A stretch of 64,000 nt of DNA. Source: Lachnospiraceae bacterium (GTDB lineage Bacteria > Bacillota > Clostridia > Lachnospirales > Lachnospiraceae). Positions 18,288-27,668 of this stretch are shown one piece after another. How positions within the stretch are numbered: position 1 is the stretch's first letter; each line of letters opens with the position of its first letter. The notes below the pieces were generated by a model that saw nothing but the letters and a program-made list of their open reading frames with translations, was not told where the DNA came from and did no database searches. The position numbers and the translations under genes were made by a program. The stretch covers positions 62,001-126,000 of the forward strand of contig CAJTCL010000011.1 of NCBI GenBank assembly GCA_910575005.1. The letters are read 5' to 3'.

Positions 18288-19371
18288 TGGAGCAACTTTT
18301 GGGGGAATATCAACTATGCTTTTGAATTATTATGCTAATATGGATCGGAGTAAAGTACATTTTGATTTTGTATATTCAGCAGAAGGGGCTTTTGGGCATG
18401 ATGGAGAACAATTAAAACAGTTAGGTGCAGAATTTTTTTATATACGAAAAAAGTCTGATGGTTTGATGAATCATATAAAACAGTTAGATGAATTGATAAA
18501 AAGGGGTCATTATGATGTAATTCATGTACATAGTTGCCATACTTCGTATATAGGTTTGATGGTGGCTTGGAAAAATGGTATTAAAATTAGGTTTGCGCAT
18601 GCCCATACGGCAGTAAAAGAGAAATTGAGCTTAAAAGAGGCCATATCAAGACGAACAGGCATTATATTGATGAAAATATTTGCTACTAAGAGGCTGGCGT
18701 GTAGCAGAGATGCAGCTGTATATATATTTGGGAAACATTCACTTCAACAGAAATCTATGTTAATTATCCCAAATGCTATTGAGACAAGAAAGTTTAGATA
18801 TAATAAGGATGCAAGAATGCAGATTCGAGAAGAACTGGGAATAGAGGCATCATCTTTTGTAGTTGGAACTGTAGGAAGAATGAGTGAAGAAAAAAACCAA
18901 ATTTTTTTGATAGACATTTTTGAACAGTTGAAGAAATTGGTGCCAGAAAGTTACTTGTTGTTGGTTGGAAACGGGGATAAAAAATCAGAAATAGAGAAAG
19001 TAGTTGAGGAAAAAGGTTTAACGAAATCAGTTATCTTTACTGGGAATAGAGCAGATGTATATAAGATTTTGAGTGCGATGGATGTTTTTGTATTGCCATC
19101 GTTGTATGAGGGTTCTCCGGTTGCAGGGATTGAAGCAGGGGCAAACGGTCTTCCAATTATAATGTCTGATACGATTACCCGAGAGCTAGATTTTCTGGAG
19201 GGAGCGGAATATATTTCTTTGCAGTCATCTGCTGGAAAATGGGCAAATAAAATTGTGCAATATAAAAATAAAGGAAGATTTTGTAGTTCAATCGATAAAA
19301 TGTTGGAACAAGGATATGATATCAAAAAATCAGCTAGAAAAATGGAAAAAATTTATGGCAGTAAAAATTAA
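18262..19371 (+). CDS. Glycosyltransferase family 4 (EpsF-like)
   Basis: 369 residues, ATG 18262 with GGAAGGA upstream inside the end of the polymerase gene. GT-B fold: N-terminal LHLINGATFGGISTMLLNYY and HVHSCHTSYIGL, donor domain GTVGRMSEEKNQIFLI and LPSLYEGSPVAGIEAGANG with the E-x7-E pair. It closely resembles EpsF-type transferases of Gram-positive exopolysaccharide loci. It acts on the lipid-linked intermediate in the cytoplasm; donor sugar unknown. Confidence 0.87.
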   Translation: MIKVLHLINGATFGGISTMLLNYYANMDRSKVHFDFVYSAEGAFGHDGEQLKQLGAEFFYIRKKSDGLMNHIKQLDELIKRGHYDVIHVHSCHTSYIGLMVAWKNGIKIRFAHAHTAVKEKLSLKEAISRRTGIILMKIFATKRLACSRDAAVYIFGKHSLQQKSMLIIPNAIETRKFRYNKDARMQIREELGIEASSFVVGTVGRMSEEKNQIFLIDIFEQLKKLVPESYLLLVGNGDKKSEIEKVVEEKGLTKSVIFTGNRADVYKILSAMDVFVLPSLYEGSPVAGIEAGANGLPIIMSDTITRELDFLEGAEYISLQSSAGKWANKIVQYKNKGRFCSSIDKMLEQGYDIKKSARKMEKIYGSKN

Positions 19372-19380
19372 GAGGAAAAT

Positions 19381-20274
19381 ATGAAAATTTTAGATAAATT
19401 TAGGATTCTTACGTATAATATAGGATTCATTAATGAAAGTATAGATAAAATATTATTAAACGGGATTAAATCTGGAGATATTGTTTGGATGAAACATCAT
19501 TTTAAAGACAGATATTTTGCAGATCCTTTTTTAATTAGACAGGATAGTAAATATTTTTATATACTTTGTGAAGAGTATATTTTTTGGGAAGAGAAGGGAA
19601 AAATAACTCTTTTAATGGTTGATAGGCAAAGTTATGAGCTGAAAGAACGCAGAATTATTATAGAGGAAGAATATCATTTATCATTTCCCTATTGTAAATT
19701 GAATGGAAATTGGATTCTTCCAGAAGCTTCTGCTTCAGACAAAGCTTATGCTTATGAAATTGATATAGATTCTGTAAAGATACAAAGAAAAATTGAAATT
19801 GCAGATTATGGATTGATTGATAATGTGATATATGAGGATAATAGTGGAAGATGGCTTTATGCAGGAAAAGTGGAACATCCTAATGTGGAGTTATATGAAT
19901 TTGAACAGAAAGGGAATGGGAAATTTTACTTAAATAATAGAAACCCTTTGCAATCCGATAGAAGCTGCAGTAGAGGAGCTGGAGATTTTTTTGCCTGTAA
20001 TGGAAAAATTTATCGCGGTGTACAAGATTGCAAGGTGAGATATGGACAACAAACAAAAATTATGGAAATGCTTCATATAGGGAAAGATGGATATGAGGCG
20101 AAAGAATTTTGTACATTGAATAGTTTTAAAAATCCGCCGTTTGATGAAACTATGCACACTTTTAATGTTTATGATGAAATTATAATTGTAGATGGAAGTA
20201 AAGATTTTTTTCGTTTTCCTATGAAACTCCTTTATAAGAAATGCCGTTGGTTATTTAGAAATAGAAAGCAATGA
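19381..20274 (+). CDS. GINT1_N-like beta-propeller protein of glycan loci
   Basis: 297 residues, no signal peptide or helix. It resembles the beta-propeller region (GINT1_N type) found alone or fused to transferase domains in bacterial polysaccharide clusters: DRYFADPFLIRQDSKYFYIL near residue 40, LSFPYCKLNGNWILPEAS near 100 and RGAGDFFACNGKIYRGVQD near 200. Asp/Glu at blade starts recall GH43/GH32-like propellers. Biochemical role in bacteria is not established; a transferase accessory or glycan-modifying role fits its position among GTs. Start ATG 19381 follows GAGGAAAAT. It overlaps the next ORF by ATGA only if that gene starts at 20271. Confidence 0.6.
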   Translation: MKILDKFRILTYNIGFINESIDKILLNGIKSGDIVWMKHHFKDRYFADPFLIRQDSKYFYILCEEYIFWEEKGKITLLMVDRQSYELKERRIIIEEEYHLSFPYCKLNGNWILPEASASDKAYAYEIDIDSVKIQRKIEIADYGLIDNVIYEDNSGRWLYAGKVEHPNVELYEFEQKGNGKFYLNNRNPLQSDRSCSRGAGDFFACNGKIYRGVQDCKVRYGQQTKIMEMLHIGKDGYEAKEFCTLNSFKNPPFDETMHTFNVYDEIIIVDGSKDFFRFPMKLLYKKCRWLFRNRKQ

Positions 20275-20282
20275 GGGATGAT

Positions 20283-21422
20283 ATGAAAAGATGTGGAATG
20301 GTCACAATGTACGATGATAATTTTGGGACATGCCTGCAGGCATATTCTTTGCAGGTAGTATTGTCACATATGAATATTGTCCCAGAAATTATTAGGTATA
20401 ATAGAAAAGATATGCCAATTCAGGAATCTGTTTTTGCTAAAATTATGGTAAAAATAAAAAATATAGGCGTAATAAATTTGTTTCGTTATATTCTTTCCTA
20501 CAAGTTTATTCAAGGAAGAAAGCAAGCTTTTGAGCAATTTCGTACCATAAAATTAAAATTATCAGAGCAACAATATTATCGAAACTCCAAATTGGAAACA
20601 TTAGAAAATTTGTATGATATATTTGTATGCGGCAGTGATATGTTATGGTCAGAAGAATTTGTGAAGGATTGGAAATTTTATTTTCTTGAATTTGTTTCAA
20701 ATAAAAAGACCATAGCTTATGCGCCCAGTTTTGGAAAAAATGAAATTTCAGAAAAATATCAGAACTTCTGCAAAAAATTACTGAAAAATATAGAGTTTTT
20801 GTCTTGTAGAGAGAATGCAGGCGTTAGACTGATACAAGAACTTTCGGAACTAAGAATTCCGCAGGTATTAGATCCTACAATGCTGCTTACAAGAAATGAT
20901 TGGAATGCGGTGATTGATAATAATTCCAGAATGGTTTCAGAACCTTATATATTGATGTATTTGTTTGGTGGAACAGATGGGAATCGAAAAAAATTTTTTG
21001 AGACTATGCAAAAAGAGTTGACAATAAGAAATGTTTTTGTTCCGATGACTTATGAACAATATAATGCTGAAACATTACCAGATATTGGACCATTAGAATA
21101 TTTGCGGCTGTTTCGGGATGCGGAATTTGTTGTTACAGATACGTTTCATGGTTTAATGTTTTCAATTATATTTAGGAAACCTTTTTTAGTCTTAGAGAGA
21201 GATGATCAAAATCATTGGGGAAAATATTCAGAACGTATGACTTCTACATTGGAAATGTTAGGGTTAGAGGAACGATATGTAAATTACAGCTTCCATGATT
21301 TTCAGAGTATGAAATATTTGGATTATTCTTCTTTGGATGATATATTGGAAGAGAAGAGACAGTATTCTTTGGAATATTTAAAAAAATCATTGGAAGATGA
21401 GAGGCATTGGGATGATAAATAA
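20283..21422 (+). CDS. Polysaccharide pyruvyl transferase family protein
   Basis: 379 residues from ATG 20283, with GAGGG about 6 bases upstream; ATG 20271 is the alternative. PF04230-type features: N-terminal DDNFGTCLQAYSLQ, central YDIFVCGSDMLWSEEF and APSFGKNE, and C-terminal VTDTFHGLMFSIIFRKPFLV. These proteins add ketal-linked pyruvate from phosphoenolpyruvate to glycans, or act on related substrates, and so add negative charge. It overlaps the next gene (start 21412) by 11 bases, so the two are translationally coupled. A pyruvyl transferase next to an F420-dehydrogenase-beta-like protein is a frequent pairing in polysaccharide loci. Confidence 0.83.
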   Translation: MKRCGMVTMYDDNFGTCLQAYSLQVVLSHMNIVPEIIRYNRKDMPIQESVFAKIMVKIKNIGVINLFRYILSYKFIQGRKQAFEQFRTIKLKLSEQQYYRNSKLETLENLYDIFVCGSDMLWSEEFVKDWKFYFLEFVSNKKTIAYAPSFGKNEISEKYQNFCKKLLKNIEFLSCRENAGVRLIQELSELRIPQVLDPTMLLTRNDWNAVIDNNSRMVSEPYILMYLFGGTDGNRKKFFETMQKELTIRNVFVPMTYEQYNAETLPDIGPLEYLRLFRDAEFVVTDTFHGLMFSIIFRKPFLVLERDDQNHWGKYSERMTSTLEMLGLEERYVNYSFHDFQSMKYLDYSSLDDILEEKRQYSLEYLKKSLEDERHWDDK

Positions 21423-22614
21423 TCATATAAATGTATCAAGTGACAAATGTATTGGATGCAGAAATTGTGAGTTGATCTGCAACTGTGGGGCAGTGAAATT
21501 CAAGACAGATACAGAAGGGTTTTTAATACCAGTTATTGATGAAAAAAAATGTCTGCATTGTGGGAAATGTATAAAAGTTTGTTGTATAGAAGCAGATGAA
21601 AGGAAAGTTGAAACTAATCAACAGAAAGCTTATATTGCCATTTCAAAGAACAAGAGGTTATACAAAAGGAGTGCATCAGGAGGAATATTTTCGACTATTG
21701 CTTATGATTTTTTATCAGAAAATGAAGGGGCAGTGGTATGTGGTGCCGCATTTTCAAGTGGAGAGGTGTGTCATATTATTATCAGGAATGTGGATGAGAT
21801 TTCTTTATTGCAGGGTTCCAAATATGTGCAGAGTAATCTTAATTCCGTTTTTCAGGAAATTAAACAATATTTAATATCAAATAAAAGAGTATTGTTTTGT
21901 GGAACACCATGTCAAGTATATGCGTTGAAATTGTTTTTAAAAGGAAAGTATAGTAACCTTTTTACAATTGATTTGATCTGTCATGGGGTTCCAAGTCCAG
22001 GATTTTTGAGAAAAGATATAGAATCTTATACAGACTATAAAAAAGTGGAAGATATCCAATTCAGGAAGAAAAACCCACTTTTTGAATCAAAAAGTGGGTT
22101 TTTCTTTACTATAGATAGTAAAGAAATACCCAAAAGGAAAAATAGAATTATGATTACAAGCAGCAGAGATCCATATTTTTCTATGTTTATGAATGGACTC
22201 ACGTTTCGAAAAGCATGTTATCAGTGTCAGTTTGCAAATTTGAACAGAGTGGGGGATATTACCATTGGAGATTGTGATTCTGCAAGTTATTATCCCAAAT
22301 TTCATCCAGAGGCAGCAACATCTACAGTAATTTTAAATTCTCAAAAAGGTAGATATTTGTGGGAGGGCAGTAAAAAGAGTATAGATTTTTGCCATCTTGA
22401 TCTAGTAAGAGAATCAGAAAATAACCATCAATTGAGCTATCCTTTTAAACAACCAGAAAAACGTGTTAATATTTATGATGAAATAAACAATACAGAGATT
22501 GATATATTAAGAAATAAATATGCAAAGAAGCGGAATTTCAAGGAACGTATTATTATCATTTTGTTTTTTTTGTTGCCTCAAAAATTTTTAAGAAAATGGA
22601 TAAGAACAAAATAG
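21412..22614 (+). CDS. F420 hydrogenase/dehydrogenase beta-subunit-like Fe-S protein
   Basis: 400 residues from ATG 21412, with GAGAGG 7 bases upstream. Two [4Fe-4S] motifs lie at the N-terminus, CIGCRNCELIC and CLHCGKCIKVC (about residues 10-60). Then comes the FrhB_FdhB domain, with SASGGIFSTIAYDFL near 85, GTPCQVYALKLFLKG near 165 and an ITIGDCDSASYYPK end. It is a predicted flavin/Fe-S redox protein, not a bona fide F420 enzyme by context. In polysaccharide loci it accompanies pyruvyl transferases, perhaps reducing a sugar or pyruvyl intermediate. An unusual perfect 18-bp hairpin lies inside the gene at 22066-22106. Function inferred. Confidence 0.75.
   Translation: MINNHINVSSDKCIGCRNCELICNCGAVKFKTDTEGFLIPVIDEKKCLHCGKCIKVCCIEADERKVETNQQKAYIAISKNKRLYKRSASGGIFSTIAYDFLSENEGAVVCGAAFSSGEVCHIIIRNVDEISLLQGSKYVQSNLNSVFQEIKQYLISNKRVLFCGTPCQVYALKLFLKGKYSNLFTIDLICHGVPSPGFLRKDIESYTDYKKVEDIQFRKKNPLFESKSGFFFTIDSKEIPKRKNRIMITSSRDPYFSMFMNGLTFRKACYQCQFANLNRVGDITIGDCDSASYYPKFHPEAATSTVILNSQKGRYLWEGSKKSIDFCHLDLVRESENNHQLSYPFKQPEKRVNIYDEINNTEIDILRNKYAKKRNFKERIIIILFFLLPQKFLRKWIRTK
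22066..22106 (+). other. Perfect 18-bp intragenic hairpin with T-rich 3' arm
   Basis: The left arm 22066-22083 is exactly complementary to the right arm 22089-22106 around a 5-base loop (GAATC). The stem core is AACCCACTT / AAGTGGGTT, and the right arm ends in TTTTTCTTT. In an intergenic region it would be called an intrinsic terminator. Here it is in frame inside the Fe-S protein gene and encodes KKNPLFESKSGFFF. Confidence 0.8.
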
Positions 22615-22635
22615 AAGACATTTAGGAGAACATAA

Positions 22636-24159
22636 ATGAAAGGTAAAACAAATCAGTTAAGGGCAGGTGTGATTTTATCATATTTATCTCAGTTATTACA
22701 GGTTCTGGTTACGGTGTTTTATACGCCCATTATGTTAAGGCTGCTTGGACAAAGTGAATATGGGTTGTATCAATTGGCATTTAGTATTGTAAGCTATTTA
22801 TCGTTGTTTACATTTGGATTTAGTAGTTCCTATGTTAAATTTTATTCAAATTGTATTGTTGAGGATGATGCCGACCGATTAGTAGCAAGACTGAATGGAA
22901 TGTTTTTTATTATTTTTTCGGTATTAGGATTTGTGGTGTTATTATTTGGAATTATTCTTATAGTTAATACCGAGACTGTACTTGGGGGGAATTTGACAGT
23001 TTCAGAATTGTCCATATCTCGTGGATTACTTGGAGTAATGATTGTTAATTGTGCACTTAATTTTCCGACAATTGTATTTAATAATTATATTATAGCAAAG
23101 GAGAAGTTTATTTGTCTGCAAACGTTAAATCTATTTGGCATTGTTTTAAATCCATGCTTGACATTTCCGATGTTGCTGATGGGATATAAGTCTATTTCTT
23201 TAGCAATTGTTTTGCTTCTGACAACTATAATGAAATTAGCAGTTAGTGCATTTTATTGTTTCAAAAAAATTGATTTCAAAATGATTTTTGGGCACATGAA
23301 TTTTTCATTGTTTAGAAATATTGGTTCATTTTCTTTTTTTATTTTTTTAGAATCAATAGTTTCTATGGTCAACATTAGTCTAGATCGTTTTTTATTAGGA
23401 AAAATGGTTGGAAGTACAGCCGTTGCAATTTATGCTGTGGGAGGGCAGATTAATACACTTTATGCAACTCTTTCCACATCGATTTCATCCGTTTTTACGC
23501 CAAGAATTAACCTAATGGTTACAGAAAAAAATAAAGATAAAGAATTATCGGAGTTGTTTATAAGAGTCGGAAAGATACAATATAGTGTTTTGCTTATGGT
23601 ATTGTTGGGTTTTGCCACATTTGGACAGCGTTTTATGATTTTGTGGGCTGGCAAAGACTATGCAATATCTTATTATGTGGCGATAATATTAATTTTTCCC
23701 AATACCATAAACCTGATACAAAATGTTGGTATAGAAATACAAAGAGCGAAGGGTATGCAGGCGTACAGAAGTATCATGTATTCTATAATTGCTATTTTGA
23801 ATATTATTATTAGTATTCTATTAATTCGAAGATGGGGAGAATGCGGAGCAGCTATGGGGACATGTATTGCGTGGTTAGTGGGTAGTGGACTAGTAATGAA
23901 CTGGTTTTATGCTAAATACGTGTGTTTAGATGTATCTAGATTTTGGAAAGAAATTTTTTTTATGTCGAGAGGATGTATTCCGTTAGTAATTATTGCAATA
24001 TTGCTTCAAAAGTACATAAATAATTGTGTCTTGTATATGTATTTTCTTTTGATAATGGCATTTACATTTATGTATGTATTTTTAATGTATTTTTGGGGAT
24101 TGCGGCAAGAAGAACGGCAACTTATGAGTTCTTATCTAAAGAAGTTTTTTAAAAAGTAG
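22636..24159 (+). CDS. Wzx-type oligosaccharide flippase
   Basis: 507 residues, ATG 22636 with AGGAGAA upstream. About 14 membrane helices across the whole length; the N-terminal block LSQLLQVLVTVFYTPIMLRL and GQSEYGLYQLAFSIVSYL are typical of the polysaccharide transporter branch of the MOP superfamily. It moves undecaprenyl-linked repeat units across the membrane. It is placed after all assembly GTs and before the FucNAc genes, consistent with a Wzx/Wzy-dependent locus. Confidence 0.9.
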   Translation: MKGKTNQLRAGVILSYLSQLLQVLVTVFYTPIMLRLLGQSEYGLYQLAFSIVSYLSLFTFGFSSSYVKFYSNCIVEDDADRLVARLNGMFFIIFSVLGFVVLLFGIILIVNTETVLGGNLTVSELSISRGLLGVMIVNCALNFPTIVFNNYIIAKEKFICLQTLNLFGIVLNPCLTFPMLLMGYKSISLAIVLLLTTIMKLAVSAFYCFKKIDFKMIFGHMNFSLFRNIGSFSFFIFLESIVSMVNISLDRFLLGKMVGSTAVAIYAVGGQINTLYATLSTSISSVFTPRINLMVTEKNKDKELSELFIRVGKIQYSVLLMVLLGFATFGQRFMILWAGKDYAISYYVAIILIFPNTINLIQNVGIEIQRAKGMQAYRSIMYSIIAILNIIISILLIRRWGECGAAMGTCIAWLVGSGLVMNWFYAKYVCLDVSRFWKEIFFMSRGCIPLVIIAILLQKYINNCVLYMYFLLIMAFTFMYVFLMYFWGLRQEERQLMSSYLKKFFKK

Positions 24160-24228
24160 TGTATAATGGAAATTATTAGTTGTAAAATGAAATTATTAAA
24201 CTGGTAACTGAGGAGAAAGGAAAAAATT

Positions 24229-25281
24229 ATGTTCAAAGACAAAATATTATTAATTACTGGAGGCACAGGTTCTTTCGGCAATGCAGTATTAAATCGATTT
24301 CTGGACACCGATATTCGGGAAATTCGTATTTTTTCCAGAGATGAAAAAAAGCAGGATGACATGCGCCATGAGTATCAGATCAAATACCCACATGTAAGCA
24401 ATAAAATAAAGTTTTTTATTGGAGATGTAAGAGACATTTCTTCTGTGAAGAATGCCATGTATGATGTGGATTATATTTTTCATGCGGCAGCATTAAAACA
24501 GGTTCCTTCCTGCGAATTTTTTCCAGTGGAAGCGGTTAAGACAAATGTATTGGGAACAGAAAATGTACTAACAGCTGCCATAGAAGCCGGAGTTAAAAAG
24601 GTAATTTGCTTGTCGACAGATAAAGCTGCATATCCAGTCAACGCTATGGGAACATCCAAGGCAATGATGGAAAAGGTTATTGTAGCGAAGAGCAGAACAA
24701 TATCTCCTGAAAAGACAAGTATATGTTGTACCAGATATGGAAATGTCATGTGTTCCAGAGGTTCTGTAATACCATTATTTATTGAGCAGATAAAGGCGGG
24801 AACACCTATGACGATCACAGAAGCAAAGATGACACGTTTTATTATGAGTTTAGAAGAAGCGGTTGAGTTGGTAGTTTTTGCATTTCAGAATGCAACTTCT
24901 GGTGATATTATGGTACAAAAAGCTCCAGCATGTACGATTGAGGTATTGGCACAGGCAGTGGCAGAGTTGTTTGCTCCAGATCATGAAATGAAAGTAATTG
25001 GAATTCGGCATGGTGAAAAAATGTATGAGACACTACTTACGAATGAGGAATGTTCCAATGCCATAGATTTGGGTGATTTTTATCGTGTGCCATGTGATAA
25101 GAGAGATTTGAATTATGATAAGTATTTTAATCAAGGAAATAAAGAACGAGTGAAGCTATCAGAGTTTAATTCTAATAATACGCAATTATTGACTGTAGAG
25201 CAAGTTAAGCACAAACTATTGGAATTGTCTTATATTAAGGAGGAATTGGAATATTTTCAAGAAATAAAAACAAAGTTATAA
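24229..25281 (+). CDS. fnlA: UDP-GlcNAc 4,6-dehydratase/5-epimerase (FnlA/CapE-like)
   Basis: 350 residues, ATG 24229 after GAGGAGAAAGG. Soluble SDR: LLITGGTGSFGNAVLNRFL near residue 5, FHAAALKQVPSCEF near 85 and the catalytic STDKAAYPVNAMGTSKAMME near 126. It starts UDP-L-FucNAc synthesis by dehydrating UDP-GlcNAc at C4-C6 and inverting C5. The next two genes encode the reductase/cupin and 2-epimerase of the same pathway, which fixes this enzyme as the FnlA/CapE type rather than the retaining PglF type at 4018. The length matches the soluble family. Confidence 0.87.
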   Translation: MFKDKILLITGGTGSFGNAVLNRFLDTDIREIRIFSRDEKKQDDMRHEYQIKYPHVSNKIKFFIGDVRDISSVKNAMYDVDYIFHAAALKQVPSCEFFPVEAVKTNVLGTENVLTAAIEAGVKKVICLSTDKAAYPVNAMGTSKAMMEKVIVAKSRTISPEKTSICCTRYGNVMCSRGSVIPLFIEQIKAGTPMTITEAKMTRFIMSLEEAVELVVFAFQNATSGDIMVQKAPACTIEVLAQAVAELFAPDHEMKVIGIRHGEKMYETLLTNEECSNAIDLGDFYRVPCDKRDLNYDKYFNQGNKERVKLSEFNSNNTQLLTVEQVKHKLLELSYIKEELEYFQEIKTKL

Positions 25282-25349
25282 AGTTCATTGTTGTTTATGA
25301 GAACTGTATATCTTAATAAAGGTTTTAGAATAGGAGTATGAAGTGAAGA

Positions 25350-26522
25350 ATGAAAATTTTAGTAACCGGAGCCAAAGGGTTTATTGGAAAAAATTTAATT
25401 GTAACCTTGAATAACATTAATGCAGGAAAAGATAAAACGTTTGGGTTATTTGAGGAGATTATTATATATGAGTATGACATAGATACTAATCCAGCTTTAT
25501 TAGATGTTTATTGTAAAGATTGTAATTTTGTATTTCACTTAGCAGGAATAAATCGGCCTAAGGAACAAAGTGAATTTATGACAGGTAATTATGGATTTAC
25601 TTCAAAATTGTTGAATACATTAAAAAAATATAAAAATATCTCTCCTATTATGATTTCGTCTTCCATTCAGGCAGAATTGGACAACCCTTATGGTTGGAGC
25701 AAAAAAGCAGGGGAAGATTTGATTTTTTCATATGGAGAAGAAACGGGTGCAAAAATTTATGCTTATCGTTACCCTAATGTGTTTGGAAAATGGTGCCGGC
25801 CAAATTATAATTCTGCTGTAGCAACTTTTTGTTATAACATTGCCCATGATTTGCCAATTCAGGTGAATGATCCATCTGTGATTATGAATTTAGTGTATAT
25901 TGATGATGTAGTTATGGAATTAATTGCTGCGTTAAATGATAATGTCCATATAAATGAAGAAGGGTTTTGTGTTGTTCCGGTTGTCCATACTATAACATTG
26001 GGTGAAATCGTAAAGTTGTTATATTCATTCCGTGATAGCCGGAATACTCTTAGTATACCAGATATGACAGAAGACGGATTTGTAAAAAAATTATATGCCA
26101 CTTATTTAAGTTATCTCCCAACAGAACAATTTAGTTATCCATTGAAGATGAACGTGGATGAAAGGGGAAGTTTTACAGAGATCTTGCGGACATCTGATAG
26201 AGGTCAGTTTTCTGTAAATATTTCAAAGCCAGGAATTACCAAAGGAGAGCACTGGCATCACACAAAGAATGAAAAATTTGTGGTGGTCAGTGGTAAAGGT
26301 GTGATACAATTGCGTAGGATTGACAGTGATGAGATCATTGAATACCATGTAAGCGGAGAAAAGATAGAAGTAGTGGATATACCTACAGGTTATACCCATA
26401 ATATTATCAACGAAGGTGATACAGATCTTATTACATTTATGTGGTGTAGTGAATGTTTTAATTCTCAGAAGCCAGATACATATTTCTTAAAGGTGGATGA
26501 GAAGAGGAAAGGAATAGATTAA
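25350..26522 (+). CDS. fnlB: UDP-2-acetamido-2,6-dideoxy-hexos-4-ulose reductase/epimerase (FnlB/CapF-like)
   Basis: 390 residues. The N-terminal SDR domain (LVTGAKGFIGKNLIV at residues 3-17; FHLAGINRP near 65; an SSIQAELDNPYGWSKKAGED stretch) is fused to a C-terminal cupin of about 120 residues (DERGSFTEILRT, GEHWHHTKNEKF with the metal-binding histidines, and PTGYTHNI). This two-domain layout is diagnostic of CapF/FnlB: the cupin epimerises C3 and the SDR reduces C4 to give UDP-6-deoxy-L-talose-type HexNAc. It is followed 3 bases later by the 2-epimerase. Confidence 0.9.
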   Translation: MKILVTGAKGFIGKNLIVTLNNINAGKDKTFGLFEEIIIYEYDIDTNPALLDVYCKDCNFVFHLAGINRPKEQSEFMTGNYGFTSKLLNTLKKYKNISPIMISSSIQAELDNPYGWSKKAGEDLIFSYGEETGAKIYAYRYPNVFGKWCRPNYNSAVATFCYNIAHDLPIQVNDPSVIMNLVYIDDVVMELIAALNDNVHINEEGFCVVPVVHTITLGEIVKLLYSFRDSRNTLSIPDMTEDGFVKKLYATYLSYLPTEQFSYPLKMNVDERGSFTEILRTSDRGQFSVNISKPGITKGEHWHHTKNEKFVVVSGKGVIQLRRIDSDEIIEYHVSGEKIEVVDIPTGYTHNIINEGDTDLITFMWCSECFNSQKPDTYFLKVDEKRKGID

Positions 26523-26525
26523 AGA

Positions 26526-27668
26526 ATGAATCAATTAAAATTAATGACAATCATAGGAACAAGGCCGGAAATTATCCGGTTGTCTGAGGTGATAAAAAAA
26601 TGTGATATGTATTTTGATCAAGTGCTTGTACATACAGGGCAGAATTGGGATTATTCTTTAAATCAAATATTTTTTGAAGATTTGGGGTTACGAGAACCAG
26701 ATCATTACTTGGAAACAGTGGGAACTAACCTTGGGGATACTATTGGAAATATTATTGCCAAAAGCTATAAAATTATGGTACAAGAAAAACCAGATGCCTT
26801 ATTGATATTGGGAGATACAAATTCGTGCTTGTCTGCAATTGCAGCAAAGCGGCTTCATATTCCGATTTTTCATATGGAAGCTGGAAATCGTTGTTTTGAT
26901 GAATGTCTGCCAGAGGAAACCAATCGGAGAATTGTAGATCATATCGCAGATGTCAATATGTGTTACTCCGAACATGCAAGAAGGTACTTGAATTATGAGG
27001 GAACAGCGAAGGAAAGGACTTATGTAACAGGCTCCCCTATGGCCGAGGTGCTTACTGCTAATTTGGAGAAAATAAAAAAAAGCCATGTATTGGAAACATT
27101 GAATATTGAAGCTGGAAATTATATTGTGTTATCAGCACATAGAGAAGAAAATATTGACAATGAGAAGAATTTTATAGCATTAATGAACGCAGTAAATGTA
27201 ATGGCGGAAACTTATCAAATGCCCATTATTTATAGTACTCATCCAAGAAGTAGAAAATTTATTGAGGAAAGGGGATTTGAATTTCACCCATTGGTGAGAA
27301 AACTCGAGCCTTTTGGATTTTCAGATTATAATCACTTACAGTTACATGCATTTTGTGTAGTATCGGATAGTGGAACATTACCAGAGGAAAGTTCATATTT
27401 TAATAATAAGGGAATGTCATTTCCGGCCGTGTGTATACGAACAAGTACAGAGCGCCCAGAAGCTATTGATAAGGGAAATTTTGTAATAGGAAGTATCACT
27501 GCTACACAGGTATTACAGGCAGTTGATCTAGCGATAAATATGAATAAAAATGGTGATTTGGGGTCTAATGTACCAGACTATATAGAAGAGAATGTAAGTG
27601 CAAAGGTAGTTAAAATAATCCAAAGCTATACAGGTATTGTAAATAAAATGGTATGGAGGAAATTTTAA
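26526..27668 (+). CDS. fnlC: UDP-N-acetyl-sugar 2-epimerase, UDP-L-FucNAc forming (FnlC/CapG-like)
   Basis: 380 residues. Non-hydrolysing UDP-GlcNAc 2-epimerase fold: IGTRPEIIRLSEVIKK at the start, LLILGDTNSCLS near 95, HMEAGNRCFDE near 115, LSAHREENIDNEKNF near 200 and SDSGTLPEESS near 280. In this gene order (fnlA-fnlB-fnlC) it converts UDP-L-PneNAc-type sugar to UDP-L-FucNAc. The stop TAA and the ATG of the Wzz gene share a base (TAATG), so the genes are coupled. Confidence 0.88.
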   Translation: MNQLKLMTIIGTRPEIIRLSEVIKKCDMYFDQVLVHTGQNWDYSLNQIFFEDLGLREPDHYLETVGTNLGDTIGNIIAKSYKIMVQEKPDALLILGDTNSCLSAIAAKRLHIPIFHMEAGNRCFDECLPEETNRRIVDHIADVNMCYSEHARRYLNYEGTAKERTYVTGSPMAEVLTANLEKIKKSHVLETLNIEAGNYIVLSAHREENIDNEKNFIALMNAVNVMAETYQMPIIYSTHPRSRKFIEERGFEFHPLVRKLEPFGFSDYNHLQLHAFCVVSDSGTLPEESSYFNNKGMSFPAVCIRTSTERPEAIDKGNFVIGSITATQVLQAVDLAINMNKNGDLGSNVPDYIEENVSAKVVKIIQSYTGIVNKMVWRKF

